A stretch of 64,000 bases of DNA from NCBI RefSeq assembly GCF_007859675.1, contig NZ_CP042305.1, positions 1-64,000 on the forward strand. The letters are read 5' to 3'. Position 1 is the stretch's first letter, and each line of letters starts with the position of its first letter. Of this stretch, positions 1 to 10,601 are shown piece after piece. The notes beneath the pieces were generated by a model that worked only from the letters and a program-made list of their open reading frames with translations, made no database searches and was not told the origin of the DNA. Origin of the DNA: Humibacter ginsenosidimutans (GTDB lineage Bacteria > Actinomycetota > Actinomycetes > Actinomycetales > Microbacteriaceae). The translations under genes were made by a program, and so were the position numbers.

Positions 1-763
1 GTCGTTGTCGCGGCAGAACTCGGCGATGTGGTTCAGGTAGCCAGCGTCGGCGGGAATGACCTCACGCCGCCGTCGCCCTGACTGGCTCGAAGAAGAACGC
101 GGCAGATCCTCGCACCGATGTGCGTCGTGATGTAGTCGATGGTGCGCTCGGCGGCCTCGTCGCCGCTCAGCCCGTCTTTGAACGGGTAGCTGCCGGGCAC
201 GCCGGTGACGCCGCCGGGGAACGGCCCCATGCTGACGCGCTCCGGCCAGGGGCGGTACGTCATCGCCATGGTGAGGTTGCGCGGCCGTGGAACGCGTGCT
301 CCAGCGAGACGATCGCCCTGCGTCCCGTGTGCTTGCGGGCGATTCACGGCGTTCTCGACGGCTTCGGCGCCGGAGTTGACGAGGATCGAGCGATTCGGAG
401 TCGCCGGGCGATCTGCGGTGCGAGCTTCTCGGCGACCTTCACGTAGTTCTCGTACGGGCTCACCGTGAAGGGGAGCGTGTGCGTGAGCTTGTTGGCCTGC
501 TCGAACGCCGCTGCTGCCACCGCCGGGTGAGCGTGCCCGATGGTGGTCACTCCGATGCCGCAGCCGAGATCGATGAGCCGATTGCCGTCGACGCCGACGA
601 GGATCGCGCCGTGAGGCGTGGTCCATGTAGATACCGCCAGCGTGCCGGCCCCGCGGGAGACGGGATGCCGCGGCGCGCCTGGAGATCGAGGGGACTTCGG
701 TCCGGGAAGCGGGTGGAGAACGGCGACGGCTCTGCGGCACGGAGAAATCGCGGGGCATGGCAT
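1..763 (-). CDS. gabT: 4-aminobutyrate aminotransferase-like, N-terminal part, frameshifted, runs off left edge
   Basis: Piecing together reading frames on the minus strand gives the N-terminal portion of a class III PLP-dependent aminotransferase, the family that moves the amino group of 4-aminobutyrate to 2-oxoglutarate. Recognisable pieces are VDGNRLIDLGCGIGVTTIGH, then NSGAEAVENAV (the PLP-phosphate pocket region), then YPFKDGLSGDEAAERTIDY before the window edge. At least three frame changes occur within 760 bases, in line with poor sequence quality here. The likely start is near 763, where MPRDFSVPQ can be read. The catalytic lysine would lie beyond the edge. Other class III enzymes, such as ornithine or diaminobutyrate aminotransferases, are possible; the GABA assignment is by motif resemblance only. 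Confidence 0.7.
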
Positions 764-892
764 CCATCGTACGTGGTGGTGGCCGCGACTCTCCTGTGTG
801 CGGACGCCCCCCTTCGGCGCCGGTCGCTCTCAGGGTGGACAAAGCCGCCGGCACCATGGAGTGCCCCCTTTTCTTCTCACGAAAGCATCGCC

Positions 893-1882
893 GTGCGCTC
901 GAAGATCCCAGCAGTCCTTGCCGCCACCTCCCGCCCCCTCCTCCTGTTGGCGGGTGTGAGCTCCGGCTTCCGCGCATCCGCCACCGCGACCTCGACGAAC
1001 AAGGCTGCTTCGACGGCCTGCACCGTCTGAAGTCCGATCCGTCTCGGATGCGGTGAAGGTCACCGGCGCGAAGCAGGCTGAGCCGACCGTCACGTTCGCC
1101 AAGCCTCTGAAGGCCAAAGACACCTCAGCGCAGCACCGTCACCAGGGCATCGGGCAGCAAGGTCGAGAACGGCGAGACCGTCGATGTGGCGCTCTGTCGC
1201 CCAACGGCGCCACGACAGCTCACCCAGCAACGCGGCTACGCGGGCACGTCGACGATTCCGGCTCACGGTCCGGCGACCTGTCGATGATCCCCGGCCTCCG
1301 CAGAAGCCGGAGTGTGCTCCCGTCGGCTCGCGCCTGGTGACCACCACGACGGCGAAGGATGCCTGGGGGGCGACGCCGACCCGACGAGCTCAACCTCAAG
1401 GAGAAGGACCGACACCGTCGTCTCGTGGTCGACGCTCGACGTGGTGCCGACCAAGACGGCACCCCCCAGCCGGCGCAGTCAAGTTCCTGACGGGTGAAGC
1501 TCGCGTCCGACGGCAAGCCGACGGTCACCATCCAGAAGGGCTTCACGGCTCCCGACGACGACCAAGGTCGAGGTGCTCATATGGGCAGCAGGCGCCATGG
1601 TCGCCAGCGGCGACGAGGTCACCATGCAGTACCAGGGGGAGTCAACGCCCGCACAGGCAAGGTGTTCGACCAGAGCTGGGGCCGCGTTGGGCTCGTCCAC
1701 GTTCGACACGACGCAGGTCGTCAAGGGTTTCTCCACGGCGCTCGTCGGCCAGACGGTCGGCTTCCGCAGGTGCTCGCCGTGATCCCGCCGGCCGGACGGC
1801 TACGGCTCGCGGCAACCCCAAGGGCGGGCATCAAGGGCACCGACACGCTCGTGTTCGTGGTGGGACATCCACGCAGAAGTGA
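893..1882 (+). CDS. FKBP-type peptidyl-prolyl isomerase lipoprotein, frameshifted
   Basis: An exported prolyl isomerase of the FKBP fold, probably anchored to the outer face of the membrane. After correcting frames the N-terminus has a hydrophobic stretch ending in LLLLAG followed by a Cys codon in the next frame, which fits a lipobox. A Thr/Ser/Ala-rich linker follows. The C-terminal half (about 1490-1880) has FKBP signatures: SGDEVTMQYQG, GKVFDQSWG, FDTTQVVKGFSTALVGQTVG and KGTDTLVFVV. A poorly preserved first FKBP-like domain may lie at about 1080-1300. Frame changes occur roughly every 100 bases, so start and stop are approximate. It lies directly upstream of dxr. Confidence 0.7.
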
Positions 1883-2026
1883 CGCACTCGAGCGCCGATC
1901 GGTTTCATTCTCTAGAGCCCGCTGTCCCCTTCCGCGCGTCGCCCGTGCGATGACGGGCGACACGACGGGGACAAAGGAACTGGTATGAAGAGGGGGCGGC
2001 GGCCGCCCTGGCAGGATGTGGAGCGC

Positions 2027-3123
2027 ATGCGCAGGATCCTGATTCTCGGCTCCACCGGTTCCATCGGCACCCAGGCACTCGAGATCAGGGCGAATCCCGA
2101 CCGGGGTTCGAAGTGGCCGGTCTGGCCACCGGAAAGCGGCGGATGAGCCGGTGGCGCAGGCGGGCCGAGTTCGGGGTCGAGTACACCGCGCTCGGGGCGG
2201 ATGAGGCCGAACAGCTCGTTCGCGACGTCGAGGCCGACGTCGCTCAACGGCACTGATCCGTCGGGCTCGGCCCGACGCTCGCCGCGCCCGAGCTGGGTCG
2301 CACGCCCGCCCCTCGCCAACAAGGAGTCGCTCGTCGTCGGGGGGAGAACTGGTCACCGCACTGGCGCGGTTCGCGGGCCAGGGGATCACCGTGCCTGTCG
2401 ACTCCGAGCACTCGGAACGCGCAGTCGCTGCGTGCCGGGCGGCAAGGCGAGGTGCGCAGGCTCGTGGTCACGGCATCCGGGGCCTTCCGCGGCTGGGTCG
2501 CGCGAGGCGGCTGAGGATGTCACGCCCAGCAGGCGCTGGAAACACCCCAACTTCGCGATGGGCGGGTCATCACCACCAACTCGGCGACTCTGGTCAACAA
2601 GGGTCTCGAGGTGATCGAGGCGCACCTGCTGTCTGGGGTGCCTGTACGGCAGCATCGAGGTGGTGGTGCATCCGCAGCGCAGGTACATCCACTCGATGGG
2701 TGGAGTTCGTCGACGGCGCCGTCGTCGCCCAGCTCGGCCTGCTGACCATGCTCGTAGGGCCGATCTCGCACGCGCTCGCCCGTCTACGGAAGCGCGTACC
2801 GCACGCCGAGACGCCGATCGACTGGACGGCCGCGAGGCGACTGGCGGTTCGAGCTGCCTTGACGACGACGCCTTCCTCGCCGTGCGCCTCGCCAAAGCGG
2901 CGTCGGCGCGGCAGGCCTCGAGCTACCCGGCGGTATTCAACGCCGCGAACGAGCAGGCGGTCGACGCTTTCCACGACCGTCGTTCTTCTCGACATCGTCG
3001 ACACCATCGACAGGGGTGATCGACGAGCACGACCCGGTACGGCCGTGCTGGACCGCGCGGCCCTCGCCGAGGCCGAGCGCTGGGGCGCGCGAACGCGCCG
3101 ACGCGATCATCGCCGCGCGCTGA
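2027..3123 (+). CDS. dxr: 1-deoxy-D-xylulose 5-phosphate reductoisomerase, frameshifted
   Basis: Second step of the MEP isoprenoid pathway: NADPH-dependent rearrangement and reduction of DXP to MEP in the cytoplasm. The start is the ATG at 2027, giving [19 protein letters not shown], the classic Dxr nucleotide-binding opening. Further pieces in other frames are [16 protein letters not shown], the catalytic-loop region [35 protein letters not shown] and [12 protein letters not shown]. The frame that ends the protein stops at TGA 3121-3123. Many single-base indels break the frame. Another gene of the same pathway, ispG, lies about 16 kb downstream in this window. Confidence 0.88.
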
Positions 3124-4083
3124 GCATCCGCTCGGCGGTACCACCCGCCGTCGTCGTGCCCGCGCTCAGGCGCCAGGGCTCCCTCCACGCCGAGCAGGTG
3201 GGATGTCTCGGTGGCGTCGATCACGAACGGTCCGTGAACCAGTAGTTGGAAGCATAGATCTCGCGCATCATCGGGCTGAACGCGGTGAATGAGAGCGAGC
3301 ATCCAGCGCAGGGTCCGCACCCGCTTCGCCCGTGCTGCCGTACAGCGCGTTCAGCTGGGCGGCGATCTCGGCACGCGGATGGGGTGCGCCGCTCGGCACA
3401 TGCCAGACGCGCTCCGCGGCCGGTCCAGTTCGATCGCGGCTACCCATGGTCGGACGAGTCGGGAACGTGGGACCAGCTGTGCGCGAGGTCGACGCCCCAC
3501 CCGTGCGGTCTGCGGTCGAGGGGGGGGACTCGTGTGAATGTGGAACGCCTTCTTCCGCCCAGATGTGCCGTTCTCGTGGCGCCCTCTTGCCGAAGTAGTC
3601 CGCGGTCGCCCCTCACGCTCGACGCGCCGCGGATGCGTTCAGCAGCCGTCGCCTCGCGCACCGCGCGCCAGCCGGCCTTCCTGACCAGCCCTTGACTCCT
3701 CGGTGAGCTCGGGGCGGAATGCTCCGTCATGGCACCTGAGCGGCGACCCGTAGGGGTAGAGGTTGCCCATCACCACCAGCGCAGCGCCGGACCTTCCCGG
3801 CGGCCGTGATGACCGCGGGGTTATGCGCAAGAACACGGGCGGCCAATCGCGCTGCCAGGTCGTGTACGGGGGATTGGTGACGCCGAAGACCGTGCTCGGC
3901 GCCCTCCGGCGCGCGCGCGACGGCATCCGCGTCGCCCGCATCGACGACGAGCGACTTGGCGGTCTTCGGACGTGCGTGCCGCTTCGGGAGCCGACGCGCA
4001 CGCCGTCACCCCGTTTCTGGCGAGCCTCGTGGCCAGCTGGGATCCGATCACTGCCGGCGCCGGAGCACCAGTTGCGTTGTCAT
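3107..4083 (-). CDS. NAD(P)-binding epimerase/dehydratase-like protein, frameshifted
   Basis: Minus-strand pieces give a Rossmann-fold protein of the NAD-dependent epimerase type. From the ATG at 4083 one reads MTTQLVL, a glycine-rich dinucleotide segment and GSQLATRLARNG, then TVFGVTNPPYTTWQRDWPP, KVGAALVVMGNLYPYG, and at the end NALYGSTGEAG, REIYASNYWFT and VIDATETSHLLG. The last frame stops at 3107-3109, overlapping the end of dxr by about 17 bases. At least five frame changes are needed. The gene points away from a TetR gene across a 230-bp gap that carries a perfect palindrome, so it is probably that regulator's target. The substrate is unknown. Confidence 0.6.
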
Positions 4084-4292
4084 GGGGAATGGCGTCCTTC
4101 GGGCGAGGGCTTGTGAGCACCGCTCGCAGCAAACCTAGGCGGCAACACGCTCTGGTCTGTCAAGGGTGGTCGCGCTCGATGGTCCGGCGTTCGCCCACAG
4201 CCGCGCGAGAAACCTCGGATGCCCGTGCTGCCGCACCGAGCGGCATGGCGGAGGGGTGAGCGCACGGCCGGGGGATGGGGAATCATCGGCCG

Positions 4293-4310
4293 GGACTGAC
4301 GAGTCAGTCC
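4293..4310. promoter_or_regulatory. 18-bp perfect palindrome, likely TetR operator
   Basis: GGACTGAC-GA-GTCAGTCC forms 8-bp arms around a 2-bp centre. It ends 3 bp before the likely GTG start (4314) of the TetR gene and lies in the gap between it and the divergent epimerase-like gene. Position and symmetry fit an autoregulatory TetR operator. Confidence 0.55.
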
Positions 4311-4313
4311 ATC

Positions 4314-4950
4314 GTGGGCAGGGCCGTTGATCCCTCGCGTGAGCAGGTGCTCGACGCGGCATCGGTCAGCGCTTCGCCGAAGGCGGGCGGGCGTGAGTGC
4401 CGTGTCGTTGCGGGGCCATCGCACGGCACCTCGGCGCGTCGTCAGCCTGCGGATGTACCGGCACTATCCCAGCTGCGAGACGATCCTATCAAGCCGATCT
4501 CGCCCGACGCTGCGACGCCCAGCTGGGCGACCGGGTGATGACGACGGAGCGCACCGTGCCACGCGAGAACGCTCGACCTGCCTCGCTCGATCGTGCGCGC
4601 GGAACCATGGGAGGCGCGGGCAATCGAGTACGCACCCTGTTCGGCTGAGGGAGGGCATCGGCACGTGTTCGCACTCCTGTTCGGAGGGGCCCGTGACGAG
4701 GCCCTACGCGCCGCCGTGCTGGCGTTGATCGACGAGGTCGTCGCCGACGCGACCGGGCGCCGGGCTCGGGCCCGATTCCGGCGGCGGACTGGTCGAGACC
4801 GTCGAGACCTGGTCGCGCCTGTTCGGACACGTCTCGTGTCGACGTGTTCTGGAAACCAGCGTGGATGCCGACGAGGTCGGATCGACGCCGTCGCCGCCTC
4901 GCACCGACTCGAGCGCTGGCGCTGGCGAGTGCTGGTCGGCCGGCCGCCTC
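4314..4950 (+). CDS. TetR/AcrR family transcriptional regulator, frameshifted
   Basis: The N-terminal part reads REQVLDAA, then in shifted frames VSAVSLRAIARHLGASSA followed by YRHYPSCETIL. This is the helix-turn-helix of a TetR repressor, with the usual ending YxHYxxxxxLL. The C-terminal part (about 4590-4860) reads ALLFGGARDEA, VLALIDEVVADATGR and VETVETWSRLFGH, consistent with a TetR ligand-binding domain. The start is taken as GTG 4314, just after an 18-bp palindrome. The end is uncertain because of repeated frame changes. It probably controls itself and the divergent epimerase-like gene. Confidence 0.65.
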
Positions 4951-4954
4951 AGTT

Positions 4955-5963
4955 CAGCCGTCCGCTGGTCGCCGTCGGCGTCGCGTCGCGGGTGGGCGCC
5001 GTCGAGGTCGACGCCCTTCCTGCACTGTCGGGCCGTCTCGGGACGAACGACTCGAACGTGCTCGCGTCGGCCGGGTCAGCGAGCCCCGATACTGCTGCCC
5101 GTTGACGATGACGGTCGGCGTGCGCCGAAGGTCGTGACGGCCGAGCTTCGAGTGGCAGCTTCTTCGTGACCGCCCGTTTCGGGCGCGCGTTGAGCCAGTT
5201 CGTGAACTTGACGTTGCTGACGCACGGTGGTGAGCTGGCATCAGAACTCACCTGCGCCTTCGTCATGATCGACAGGATCTTGGAGTTCGGCAGGCCGCCG
5301 GTCCCTCTGCGGCTGCTTGTCGACAGGGCCGAGCTTCACCGGCGAGGAACTTCGTCCGGGTCGTAGTTGGCCACGCACGCGTTGCCCTCGCCCAGCGCGC
5401 TTAGCCGCCGTTGCCCGCCGACGTGAGTGTAGTTCAGTGGAGGATGTGGATCTCCAACTGGGCGATGCCCGAGTCGAGCTCACCGCTTGATCTGCTTCAG
5501 TTTGCTTCCTGTGCTCGGAACTGCCGGGCAGTACGGCACTAGGGCTTCGTAGATGGTGGAGCGTACCGCCTTGGCCCGGGACGCGTCGCTCTGGCGTCGT
5601 CGCCGTCGGCGACCCGCCGGAAGGGGATGCCCGGCGTGCGCACGGGCCTGCTCGACGAGGTCATGACGATGCCGTCGCTGGACCATGCTTCTCGGGCCGG
5701 CGGAGGTCTCTGCCCTGCGGAATGGAGTTGACGACGACGAGCGCGACCACCGCGAGAACTGCAACGATGACCACGGCCACCGAGCCCTGGATCCACCACT
5801 GTGCGGCGCTCCTGGCCTCTTCGCGGCCTCTTCGCGCATCAGGGGCGTGCTCCCTCTCTGCCTCCTCACGACGGTCCTTCTGCTGCCGGACCGTTCGGCA
5901 CCGCGGCCAGTCGCCATTGCCATCCTCGTTCAACGGGGAGTAGGGATGCCGTCCCGCGCGCAC
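4955..5963 (-). CDS. DsbA-family thiol oxidoreductase, membrane-anchored, frameshifted
   Basis: The N-terminal portion (about 5700-5960, minus) is a charged segment rich in Arg/Glu followed by one transmembrane helix, SVAVVIVAVLAVVALVVV, giving an extracytoplasmic thioredoxin-like domain behind a membrane anchor. A CPYC active-site motif can be recovered near 5530-5545 by a one-base frame correction and is followed by a Gln/Phe-like QF. The C-terminal section reads VKFTNWLNARPKRAVTKK, then TPTVIVNGQQYRGSL, the cis-Pro loop typical of DsbA-type proteins. Such proteins oxidise or rearrange disulfides in exported proteins. Both boundaries are approximate. Confidence 0.65.
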
Positions 5964-6098
5964 GCAGGATCGTCACGTCAGCACCACACCCTAACCTGCC
6001 TGCCCCGGCTATGGGGTTGCGTGAGGTGACCGGCTCACAGGATGCCAGGGGTCGGCTCCCGTCCGGTCCGCGCACAGGCGCACGTGGATACGATTTCG

Positions 6099-7510
6099 GT
6101 GCATGTCCTCCGTGCTGCCCTCTTCATCGTCGGCGTGCTGATCTCGTGATCGGCCCCGGCCTGTCGATCGCGCTGCACGAGCTCGGCCACCTCACCGCGG
6201 CCAAGGCGTTCGGCGTTCGGGTCACCCAGTACATGGTGGCTGCTTCGGCAAGACGCTGTTCTCGTTCCGCAAGGGTGAGACCGAGTACGGCGTGAAGATG
6301 CGTTGCCCTTCGGCGGCTACATCGCGATGATCCGGATGTTCCCGCCCGGGCACCTTGGAGAGGCGCCCCGCGATGCCTCCACCGGTTTCTACAACTCGCT
6401 CGGTCGCCATGACGGACGGAGCCATCGGCGCGCCGGAGCAGGGAACGCGAGCAGCAACGCAGGAGCGTGCTGACGACGGACGGCCGCCGAGGCTCGTCAG
6501 GCGAGTGCGGGAGACCATCCCGGAGGGCGAGGAACACCGCGCCCTCTATCTGCTGCACCCGCTCAGCTGCATCATCGTGATGCTCTGCGGGCCCGGTTCA
6601 TGAACCTCCGTGATCGCGTTCGTGCTCATCGCGATCATGCTGTGCGGCATCGGGGTGCAAGGGGCGAGCACCACGGTGTAGCCGGTCCCGGAGTGCCTCA
6701 AACCGGCATCCTCGACGTCCGACGACGTGCGCGTCGTCCGACCCTGCATCGCCGGCAGTGGACGCCGGGCTGATGTCCGGTGACCGTGTCGTCTCCGCTA
6801 CGACGGCAAGACCATCACGACCCCGGTCCCAGCTCTCCTCGGCGATCCAGGGCTCGGCAGGCGAGACCGTTCCCATGGTGGTGGAGCGGGACGGCGAGGA
6901 CGTCACGCTGAACGTGACCCCGCGCCGCACCGAGACCCAGGGTGACCGACGCCTGGCGCGACGTCGACCGTCGAGGGGGGATGATCGGCATCACCCCCCG
7001 ACCACGCAGTTCGAGCCTCAGTCGCTCGGCACGGCGTTCTCGGTGACGGGCGAGCAGCCGGACAGGTCGCCGGGGTGGTGGCCAATCAACTGCCGCAGCG
7101 CATGGTGGGGGGTGTGGAACGCGGCGTTCGGGTCGAGCGAGCGGTCGGCATCCAGCCCGGTCGGCATCATCGGGGTCGGCCGCATGGCGGGCGAGATCGC
7201 CGACAGCAACGCCTACGCGTTCGCGTCGAAGATCCAGCTCGTGTTGAGCCTGCTCGCCTCGCTCAACCTGGCGCTCTTCGTGTTCAACATGATCCCGTTG
7301 CTGCCGCTCGACGGCGGGCACATCGCCGGTGCCGCGTGGGAGTGGATGAAACGCGGCTGGTTCAAGCTCACCTGCCGAGGCACGCGTCGCCGAAGCCGGT
7401 CGACATGGCAAGGCTCATGCCGCTCACGTACGCGGTGATCATCGTGCTCGGCGCGATGAGCCTGTTGCTCGCCTACGCCGACATCGTCCAAGCTGATCTC
7501 CCTTCCCGGC
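6099..7510 (+). CDS. rseP: site-2 protease, M50 family zinc metalloprotease, frameshifted
   Basis: An intramembrane zinc protease that cleaves membrane-spanning substrates such as anti-sigma factors. The first helix reads LRAALFIVGVL and contains the zinc motif HELGH (about 6175-6190). GVRVTQYMVG and LPFGGYIAM follow. A PDZ domain lies at about 6750-6950 (DAGLMSGDRVVS, GETVPMVVERDGEDVTLNV). The second zinc and active-site region is NMIPLLPLDGGHI (about 7290-7325), then LTYAVIIVLGAMSLLLAY. Start is GTG 6099 (6084 is an in-frame alternative). Several single-base frame changes are present. The C-terminus runs into a 39-bp tandem repeat, so the stop is uncertain. It normally neighbours dxr and ispG; here ispG is displaced by an 11-kb operon. 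Confidence 0.85.
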
Positions 7511-7579
7511 TGACCCGGGAGGGCCCGTACGCGAGTCGGTCTTCCCGGCTGACCGGGGAGGGCCCGTACGCGAGTCGGT
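7502..7579. repeat. 39-bp tandem duplication (two copies)
   Basis: Two adjacent 39-bp copies (7502-7540 and 7541-7579) differ at a single base (GACCCGGG versus GACCGGGG). The unit is a multiple of three, so in the rseP-side reading frame it encodes two 13-residue units ending EGPYASR. It lies at or just past the C-terminus of rseP. It could be a recent duplication or an assembly artefact in this poor-quality region. Confidence 0.85.
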
Positions 7580-7796
7580 GCCGTTCTGCGCGCCGGCGTT
7601 GATCGTGGGGCCGTGCAACTTCGGCGACGGTCACGACATCTCTCGTTGCTCGCTGCCCGCCCGTGAAGCTTCCGGGGTGCGGTTCTGGATGCCTCACGAA
7701 CGCTGACATCGGGGCGCTGTCGATCTAGCGTATGTGACACCTGAATCAGCTGTCATGTTTGGTGACGGCATCCTCCTATCGCAAGCACTGAGAGGC
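7580..7796. other. Intergenic region between rseP and the transporter operon
   Basis: No convincing reading frame is seen. The notable element is the imperfect palindrome at 7735-7755. A purine-rich GAGAGG just before 7797 can serve as ribosome binding site for the binding-protein gene. Confidence 0.5.
7735..7755. promoter_or_regulatory. Imperfect palindrome upstream of the transporter operon, putative operator
   Basis: TGACACCT-GAATC-AGCTGTCA: 8-bp arms with one mismatch around a 5-bp spacer. It starts about 68 bp before the first gene of the operon. The operon encodes its own TetR-type regulator (14276-15002), for which this is the best candidate site. Confidence 0.45.
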
Positions 7797-7802
7797 ATGC
7801 AC

Positions 7803-9005
7803 ATGCGAGTTACGAAGAAGTACCTTGCACCGGCCCCGGCCGCCGTGGTGGCGCTGGGCCTCGCCGGCTGCGCCCCCACCGTGGCGGCGGGTGACTCCGG
7901 CGGCTCGACATCGTCGAGCGCCCCCGTCGACGCCGGCATGATCTATTCGGCCACGGGCCCGCCCGCGGTCCTACGGCGCCGAGTACAAGGCCGGCTTCGA
8001 GGCCGGCATCGACTACGCCACCAAGGGAACGCGGCAAGGTCGACGGGCGCAAGCTCGACATCAGTTGGAACGACGACACGGGCAGCGCCGACACCGCTGT
8101 CTCGCTCGCCAAGAACCTGATCGGCAAGGGCGACAAGATCATCGCCGGCACCACCGATTCCGGCATCGCGACGACGCTGGCGCAGCAGGCCGAGCAGAAC
8201 AAGATCCTCTCACATCTCGGGCCCGGCCGCCGCCGATGCGCTCACGGGCGTGAACAAGTACACGTTCCGGTCCGGCCGGCAGAGCTACCAGGATGTGGCG
8301 ACGGCCGGCACCTTCGTCGGCGACCCGGCGGGCAAGAAGATCGGTGGTCTCGCGCAGGACGACGCATTCGGGCAGGGCAACCTGGCCGCGGTCAAGGCCG
8401 TGCTGGGGCGAAGGGAGCGACGGTGTCGTCGGTGCTCGTGCCCGACAGCGCGACGGAATTCACGCCGTTCGCGCAGAACCTGGTGAACGCCAAGCCCGAC
8501 CTGGTCTCGTGGCATGGGCCGGCGCCACGACCTCGGCGATGTGGCAGGCGCTGCAGCAGCAGGGTGTCTTCAGTGTGGCGCCCGTGGTGACGGGCCTCGC
8601 CAACACCGCGAGCTATAACGCCTATGGAGCGGTCAGCGACAAGATCTCGTTCCTCTCGTACTACTTCCCAGGGGCGGCAGACACCCCTGATCGAGAAGAA
8701 GATGATCGCCTCCATCACGAAGGCTGGCGGAACACCTGACCTCTTCTCACCTGACGGTTTCGTGGCAGGCGCAGATGATCGTGCACGCCGTGCAGAAGGC
8801 GGGCGGCGACGACGCCGACAAGATGATCTCGGCGCTCGAAGGCTGGTCGTTCCCGTCGGTGAAGGGCACGATCACGGTGCGCGCCTCCGATCACGCCATG
8901 ATCCAGCTGATGTACCAGGCCAAGCTGGTGAAGGGTTCAGACGGCAAGTGGACTCCGCTCATCAAGACCGTGTCCGCCTCCACCGTGGCGCCGCCGGAAA
9001 AGTGA
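7803..9005 (+). CDS. Branched-chain-type ABC transporter substrate-binding lipoprotein, frameshifted
   Basis: A periplasmic-binding-protein-like lipoprotein of the type 1 (LivJ/LivK, Peripla_BP_6) class that captures the substrate outside the cell. The signal peptide ends in the lipobox LGLAGC (about residues 19-24). The mature domain shows IYSATGP, YGAEYKAGFEAGIDYA, SWNDDTGSADTAVSLAKNLI, GTTDSGIATTLAQQAEQ, FRSGRQSYQDV and, at the end, MIVHAVQKAGGDDADKMIS. Start is ATG 7803 (ATG 7797 in frame) after GAGAGG. Roughly six single-base indels break the frame. First gene of an operon with matching ATPases and permeases. The family binds amino acids, amides, aromatic acids and short organic acids, so the substrate cannot be read from this gene alone. 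Confidence 0.85.
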
Positions 9006-9084
9006 CGAGCGGCGCAGCGGCGAGCCGTACGGCGACGTCAGGCACGCGGGACGGCCGACGTGCCGGGCACGACAGGGAACCTCC

Positions 9085-9821
9085 GTGCAACTCGACGGCG
9101 TCGGACTCGACATCGGTGGTGCGCGCATCCTGTACAACGTGTCGCTGACGATCGGAGCGGGCGAGTTCGTCGCCGTGATCGGTCCCAACGGTGCGGGCAA
9201 GACCACGCTCTTCAACGTGATCTTCCGGCGTCGTGCGACCCACCAGCGGAAGGCTCGTGATCGACGGTGTGGATGCCACGCACTCGCCGATCGCGCGTCG
9301 CGCCAGAGCGGGCTTCGGCCGCACGTTCCAGTCCTCGAGCCTGTTCGATCAGCTCACGGTGCTGGAGAACGTGCGACTGGCCGCGCAGGTCCCGCTCGGG
9401 TCGACGGCGTCGCTGGTGCGGTTCCCCGCGCCGGCGACGCCGCCACCCGGGCGGCACGGGAAGCACCTGGCAGAGGTCGGGCTGTCTCATCGCGCAGGGG
9501 GCGCCCCGCCCAGCGGCGGAGAAGCGCAAGGTCGAGATCGCGATGGTGCTGGCTGCGGGCAGCCGTCCGTCGTTCTGCTCCGGACGAGCCGATGGGCCGG
9601 GGTCGCGTCCCGCCGACGTGCCCGAACTGACTGAACTCATCCGTCGACTGCATCACTCGGGAAGGACCGTGGTCATGGTGGAGCACCACATGGATGTCGT
9701 GCTCGGGCTGGCAGGGCGCGTCGCCGTGATGCATCACGGCGAGCTGCTCGCCTTCGACGGGCCCGACGCGGTGATGGCCGACCCGGTCGTGCAGGCCGCC
9801 TATCTCGGGGAGCCGCTGTGA
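9085..9821 (+). CDS. livG: ABC transporter ATPase, LivG type, frameshifted
   Basis: Cytoplasmic ATPase subunit of the branched-chain-type importer. Walker A is GPNGAGKTT (about residues 33-41 from GTG 9085), followed in another frame by PTSGRLVIDG and by GFGRTFQSSSLFDQLTVLEN, the Q-loop region characteristic of LivG. The signature and Walker B area (about 9480-9600) is scrambled by indels. The end reads VVMVEHHMDVVLGLAGRVAVMHHGE, quoted here in part, with the H-loop region VEHHMDVV. The stop at 9819-9821 overlaps the GTG of the next gene (GTGA). At least three indels are present. Confidence 0.85.
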
Positions 9822-10601
9822 AGGGGACTGATGCGCGGGACCCGCGGATGACACGGCCCGTCCTGACGGTGCGGGGCCTGCGTGCGAGCATCGCGCGGCA
9901 GCAGGTGGTGGAGGACGCCACCTTCGAGGTGGCCTCCAGCGGGGTCACGGCGCTGCTCGGCAGGAACGGGGCCGGCAAGACGAGCACGCTGCGGGCATCC
10001 TCGGGCTCATCGAACGCCAGGGCGAGGTCGAGCTCGACGGAGCCCGCATCGACGGGGCTGCCGACCCACCGCATCGTGCGGCCCGGGGTGGGCTACGTGC
10101 CGGAGGACAGGGGACGTGTTCGGATCGCTGACCGTGGCCGAGAACCTGCGGCTGGCCGAACGCGGCGACGCGCCGGGCGTAGAGGCCGTGCGCGAGCTCT
10201 TCCCCGACCTCGTCGCCAGGGCGAAGCAGCGTGCAGGAACCCTCTCCGGCGGCCAGCAGCAGATGGTGTCCCTGGCCAGGGCTCTGCTCAACGACAACCG
10301 CCTGCTGCTCGTGGACGAGCCGACGAAGGGCCTCTCGCCGCGAGTGGTGGGCGAGGTGACGCACGCGCTGGAGGTGGCGGCGGCATCCGTGCCGGTCCTG
10401 CTCGTCGAGCAGAACCTGCAGGTCGTGCGGCGCCTCGCGCAGGCCGTGGTCGTGATGGAGAACGGCAGGGTCGTGCTCACCGCACCGGCGGCGCAGTTCC
10501 TCGACGACCGCGCACTGGTGGAGCGCTACCTCGGCGTGGGCGCGGAGGCTCCGACCCAGAAGCAGACCGTGGTGAACGAAGACAGGGAGGTGACGGCATG
10601 A
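9818..10601 (+). CDS. livF: ABC transporter ATPase, LivF type, frameshifted
   Basis: Second ATPase of the importer. GTG 9818 overlaps the livG stop; ATG 9848 is an alternative start. Walker A is GRNGAGKTS. After frame changes near 10000 and 10115 the protein continues DVFGSLTVAENLRLAE, then the ABC signature LSGGQQQMVSLARAL, Walker B LLLVDEPTKGLSP and the H-loop region VLLVEQNLQVV. The GLSP-PTKGLSP and VEQN wording is typical of LivF. The C-terminal tail reads QTVVNEDREVTA. Its stop overlaps the start of the permease gene (ATGA at 10598-10601). Confidence 0.88.

Noticed and set aside
1..8000. Widespread gene decay (pseudogene island)
   Set aside because: Motifs of essential enzymes are intact across frames and errors fade to the right, which fits read error better than decay.
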